This document shows positions 5,568 to 7,464 of a stretch of 7,464 bases of DNA, one piece after another. A program made the position numbers and the translations under genes. The stretch comes from Gemmatimonadota bacterium. GTDB lineage: Bacteria > Gemmatimonadota > Gemmatimonadetes > Longimicrobiales > Gaopeijiaceae. Numbering within the stretch: the first letter of the stretch is position 1; every line of letters begins with the position of its first letter. The stretch is from assembly GCA_016209995.1 (NCBI GenBank), contig JACQVC010000121.1, forward strand, positions 1-7,464, read 5' to 3'. The notes beneath the pieces were generated by a model, which made no database searches, had not been told where the DNA came from, and saw nothing but the letters and a program-made list of their open reading frames with translations.

Positions 5568-6293
5568 CTACGGCACCGGCCGTGCCGCTACGCTGCCCGG
5601 CTGGAACGTGGCTACGAACGCGACCACGTCCCAGATCTCGGCGTCGCTGAAGAGCACACCCCAGGGGGGCATGGCGGACCCGTGAACCGGACCCCCGCCT
5701 TCCTTGATGCGGCGGAACACGCCCTCGAAGTTGCGGCGCGCGATGAGGGTGTCTTGGGTGAAATCAGCCGGCTTGACGGTGAGCTGGGTGGCAGCGGGGC
5801 CGTCGCCTCGACCTTGCGAGCCGTGACAACCCACGCAGCGCAGTGCGTACATCGCCGCGCCCCCGATGGCGCTGCCCGGGATTTCCGCCGGATAGCCCAG
5901 CGCCGGCACGTAGGCGAGCGCCGCCTGGAAAACCTCCGGCTGTAGCATCGATTGGATGTAGGTCATCGTGGGGTGTGACCTGGCCGCAAAGCGGGCCTGG
6001 AGCTGTGCGGGGGTGAGCCGCGGATAATCACCGGTGGTGAAATCAGGTGGTCGCGATACGGACGTGGCCTGAACCGCAGGGCCGTTTCCATGACCGGAGG
6101 AGCCGTGACACGTCCAGCACATCGTCTCGAAGACGACCTTGCCGCTGGCCTGCTCAGTCGTCAGTTGGAGCGCCAGCGCTTCCGTCGCGGGTACCGCGGC
6201 GGCACTCGTCTCCGGCGGCGGTGGCTGCTCGCCGGCGCACGCGCCTAGAGCCAACATCAGCCCGAACGCGACGTAACCGCCCCTGACACCCAT
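5568..6293 (-). CDS. Diheme c-type cytochrome, predicted lipoprotein
   Basis: This 241-residue protein has a short hydrophobic signal ending in a lipobox, LALGAC with Cys19 as the predicted lipidated residue. A Pro/Ala-rich linker follows, then two class I cytochrome c domains. Domain 1 has CWTCH (59-63) followed by GHGNGPA; domain 2 has CVGCH (153-157) followed by GRGDGPAA. MPPW with Met208 is the likely sixth heme ligand in domain 2, and HPTMTYIQSM offers Met110 or Met116 in domain 1. It should sit on the outside of the cytoplasmic membrane or on the outer membrane and pass electrons between redox proteins. I chose the ATG at 6293 because AAGGAGG lies five bases upstream; an in-frame ATG at 6314 would add seven residues and has no such site. 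It is convergent with usp and divergent from the multiheme cytochrome gene, its likely functional partner by position. The exact electron partner is unknown. Confidence 0.93.
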   Translation of the reverse strand: MGVRGGYVAFGLMLALGACAGEQPPPPETSAAAVPATEALALQLTTEQASGKVVFETMCWTCHGSSGHGNGPAVQATSVSRPPDFTTGDYPRLTPAQLQARFAARSHPTMTYIQSMLQPEVFQAALAYVPALGYPAEIPGSAIGGAAMYALRCVGCHGSQGRGDGPAATQLTVKPADFTQDTLIARRNFEGVFRRIKEGGGPVHGSAMPPWGVLFSDAEIWDVVAFVATFQPGSVAARPVP

Positions 6294-6643
6294 GCCATCC
6301 TCCTTCTCATGCAACCCGTGTGCCGAACGCCGGCATGCAGGCGAGTCGCCTGCTGCGGCGAGGCCGCTCGAACCCGGCTTTGCGTGGGCGCGCTACACCA
6401 GGCCTTGCGCGCGGACCACGCACGCGCCGCCATTCGAAAAATGGACGGCTCTTAGGATGCAGCAGAGGCACCGTATGCACAACCGTTAGCAGCGCACGAG
6501 GAGTGCATGAGCCGTGCCACGGCGTAGAAGCCCGAGAGACATGGGGAACCCGTGGTTGCAGGACGGCGCGCTTCGGCCTAGGCTGGTCCCCTTGGCCCCT
6601 CCGGGGCGCCGTGTTCGCCACTCTACCGCAGCGAGGGAGCACC
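6294..6643. other. Divergent intergenic control region of the two cytochrome genes
   Basis: These 350 bases lie between the diheme cytochrome (minus) and the multiheme cytochrome (plus), so they should carry both promoters. I see the AAGGAGG site of the minus-strand gene (6299-6305), a 17-base palindrome (6337-6353), an A-rich spot at 6435-6442, and the GGGAG site (6635-6639) of the plus-strand gene. Short plus-strand ORFs such as the seven-codon one starting at 6507 (preceded by GGAG) are too small to call. No promoter stands out clearly. Confidence 0.5.
6337..6353. repeat. 17-base palindrome in the divergent cytochrome region
   Basis: GCAGGCGA and TCGCCTGC are perfect inverted arms of 8 bases around a single central G. 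The site lies 44 bases upstream of the start codon of the minus-strand diheme cytochrome, a usual place for a dimeric regulator or for the 5' leader of its mRNA. If transcribed, a 6- to 7-bp stem would form. No second copy was noticed in the window. An operator role is inference. Confidence 0.35.
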
Positions 6644-7464
6644 ATGCGTACGGCTATCGCTACGTTCGTGACCGCAGTCGTTCTCGTCGCGCATACATCC
6701 CGGGCGGCCGCCCAGGAAGGGTCCGCGGGCGAGCGCCTTTTCATCGAGAAGGGATGCCTGGGGTGCCACGGCGCGAGCGGCCGTGGCGGCGTTGGCCCGG
6801 ACCTGGCCAACACTCCGCTTGCGCTGGAGGCGTTCCGCGGACAGGTCCGCGCGCCGCGGCAGCTCATGCCGCCGTTCCCGGACTCCACCGTCAGCGACGC
6901 GGAGATCGAGCAGATCTACGCGTATGTGAGAAGCGTCCCTCCCGCGCCGGCGCGGCTGGTCGCCGAGCTGCCGCGCGGAGAGCTGGACCGCGCGAGCTGC
7001 GCCGCGTGTCACGCCCGCTACAATCCCACGATCACACGCCAGTTTGCCGCCAGCGCCATGGGGAGGGCCGGCCGGCAGAACCCCCGCGTCGATCAACCGT
7101 TGGTGCAGATGAGCTGCGCGGACTGCCACGGCACGAATCACGACACGATCATGGCCGTGAAAGGCCGCGTGCCGGAGACCATCTGCGCGGGCTGCCACGC
7201 CGCCATCTACCAGGAGCACGTGGTCGACGCGGGCCACTCCTACGGGCCGGGGCCCGCAGGCATCGGCATCAACTGGGAGCGGAACATCGGCGTTCCGCAC
7301 TACGCCCAGATGCCGCGCAAGGTGATGGAGATGGGATGCGATCCCTGCCACGCGCAGGCGGGCGCCACGGATGACGCGTACTGGTCCCAGACCGAGAAGA
7401 AGTACATCGACTCGAGCAGCCTTCCCTACCGCAACGGCTGCATCGCCTGCCACACGCGCCACGC
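6644..7464 (+). CDS. Multiheme cytochrome c: class I cytochrome c domain fused to HAO-like region (partial, 3' end beyond window)
   Basis: An open frame of 273 codons runs off the window. The ATG at 6644 has GGGAG five to nine bases upstream. Residues 1-23 form a Sec signal peptide with a likely cleavage after AAA, so the protein is periplasmic or surface exposed. Residues about 28-98 form a class I cytochrome c domain: CLGCH (38-42) with Met75 in LMPPF as likely ligand. Five more CXXCH motifs follow with Cys at 119, 158, 181, 232 and 266. Their order and surroundings (SCADCH, then VPETICAGCH, then MEMGCDPCH, then GCIACHTRH) match hemes 1-5 of hydroxylamine oxidoreductase-like octaheme cytochromes. 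Such proteins oxidise hydroxylamine or hydrazine or reduce nitrite, depending on a C-terminal cross-linking Tyr that is not in the window. Compared with HAO as I recall it, the SxHG histidine after the first of these hemes is SAMG here (137-140), and about 23 residues are inserted between the last two motifs. Multiheme secretion is certain; the HAO-like call is strong but the activity is unknown. Confidence 0.85.
   Translation, partial: MRTAIATFVTAVVLVAHTSRAAAQEGSAGERLFIEKGCLGCHGASGRGGVGPDLANTPLALEAFRGQVRAPRQLMPPFPDSTVSDAEIEQIYAYVRSVPPAPARLVAELPRGELDRASCAACHARYNPTITRQFAASAMGRAGRQNPRVDQPLVQMSCADCHGTNHDTIMAVKGRVPETICAGCHAAIYQEHVVDAGHSYGPGPAGIGINWERNIGVPHYAQMPRKVMEMGCDPCHAQAGATDDAYWSQTEKKYIDSSSLPYRNGCIACHTRH

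Noticed and set aside
5571..5587. GC-rich 6-bp hairpin near the convergent usp/cytochrome junction as a terminator
   Set aside because: CGGCAC and GTGCCG pair around a 5-base loop, but no T-run follows on either strand and the stem lies within the cytochrome coding end, so it cannot be called a terminator with confidence.
6514..7374. 286-codon plus-strand open frame through the multiheme cytochrome
   Set aside because: It is in a different frame from the CXXCH-bearing frame that starts at 6644 with a signal peptide and ribosome site; its product is Arg/Gly rich with no motifs.
1..7464. CRISPR array, insertion sequence or rRNA gene
   Set aside because: No regularly spaced direct repeats, transposase-like product with terminal inverted repeats, or rRNA-like sequence was seen.

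Overview
This is a GC-rich bacterial window. It contains part of a [NiFe]-hydrogenase maturation operon, a downstream pair of accessory genes, and two divergently transcribed c-type cytochrome genes. Gene content and codon bias suggest a respiratory, probably environmental bacterium with a periplasm or cell-surface electron-transfer chain. The phylum cannot be fixed from the sequence; a Gemmatimonadota- or Acidobacteriota-like soil or sediment lineage is only a guess.

Layout. (1) Positions 1-593, minus strand: a lower-GC block with a small DUF4258-like gene and the 5' part of a DUF2283-like gene. This pairing is often met in mobile or accessory DNA. (2) Positions 594-1138: 545 bases with no convincing gene, holding an inverted repeat and a weak sigma-54-like match upstream of hypC. 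(3) Positions 1139-3719, plus strand: hypC, hypD and hypE, joined by ATGA stop/start overlaps. HypC and HypD build and carry the Fe(CN)2CO unit of the hydrogenase active site, and HypE makes the cyanide ligands on its C-terminal cysteine. hypA, hypB, hypF and hydrogenase structural genes are not in the window. (4) Positions 3719-5552, plus strand: a possible 35-codon bridging ORF, a crotonase-family (enoyl-CoA hydratase-like) gene, and a tandem-domain universal stress protein gene overlapping it by ATGA. The whole run from hypC to usp looks like one transcription unit. (5) Positions 5568-6293, minus strand: a diheme cytochrome c lipoprotein, convergent with usp across only 15 bases. (6) Positions 6294-6643: a divergent control region with a 17-base palindrome. 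(7) Position 6644 to the window end, plus strand: the start of a secreted multiheme cytochrome. It has an N-terminal class I cytochrome c domain fused to a hydroxylamine-oxidoreductase-like (HAO-like) multiheme region, with six CXXCH motifs visible before the window ends.

The hyp genes imply that a [NiFe]-hydrogenase is matured in this organism. The cytochromes imply extracytoplasmic electron transfer. A direct link between the two is inference. The most interesting points are the crotonase placed inside the hyp operon, since the CO-forming maturase HypX carries a crotonase-like C-terminal domain; the tightly coupled small ORF before it; the hairpin over the hypE start; and the cytochrome c/HAO-like fusion, which lacks one expected histidine.
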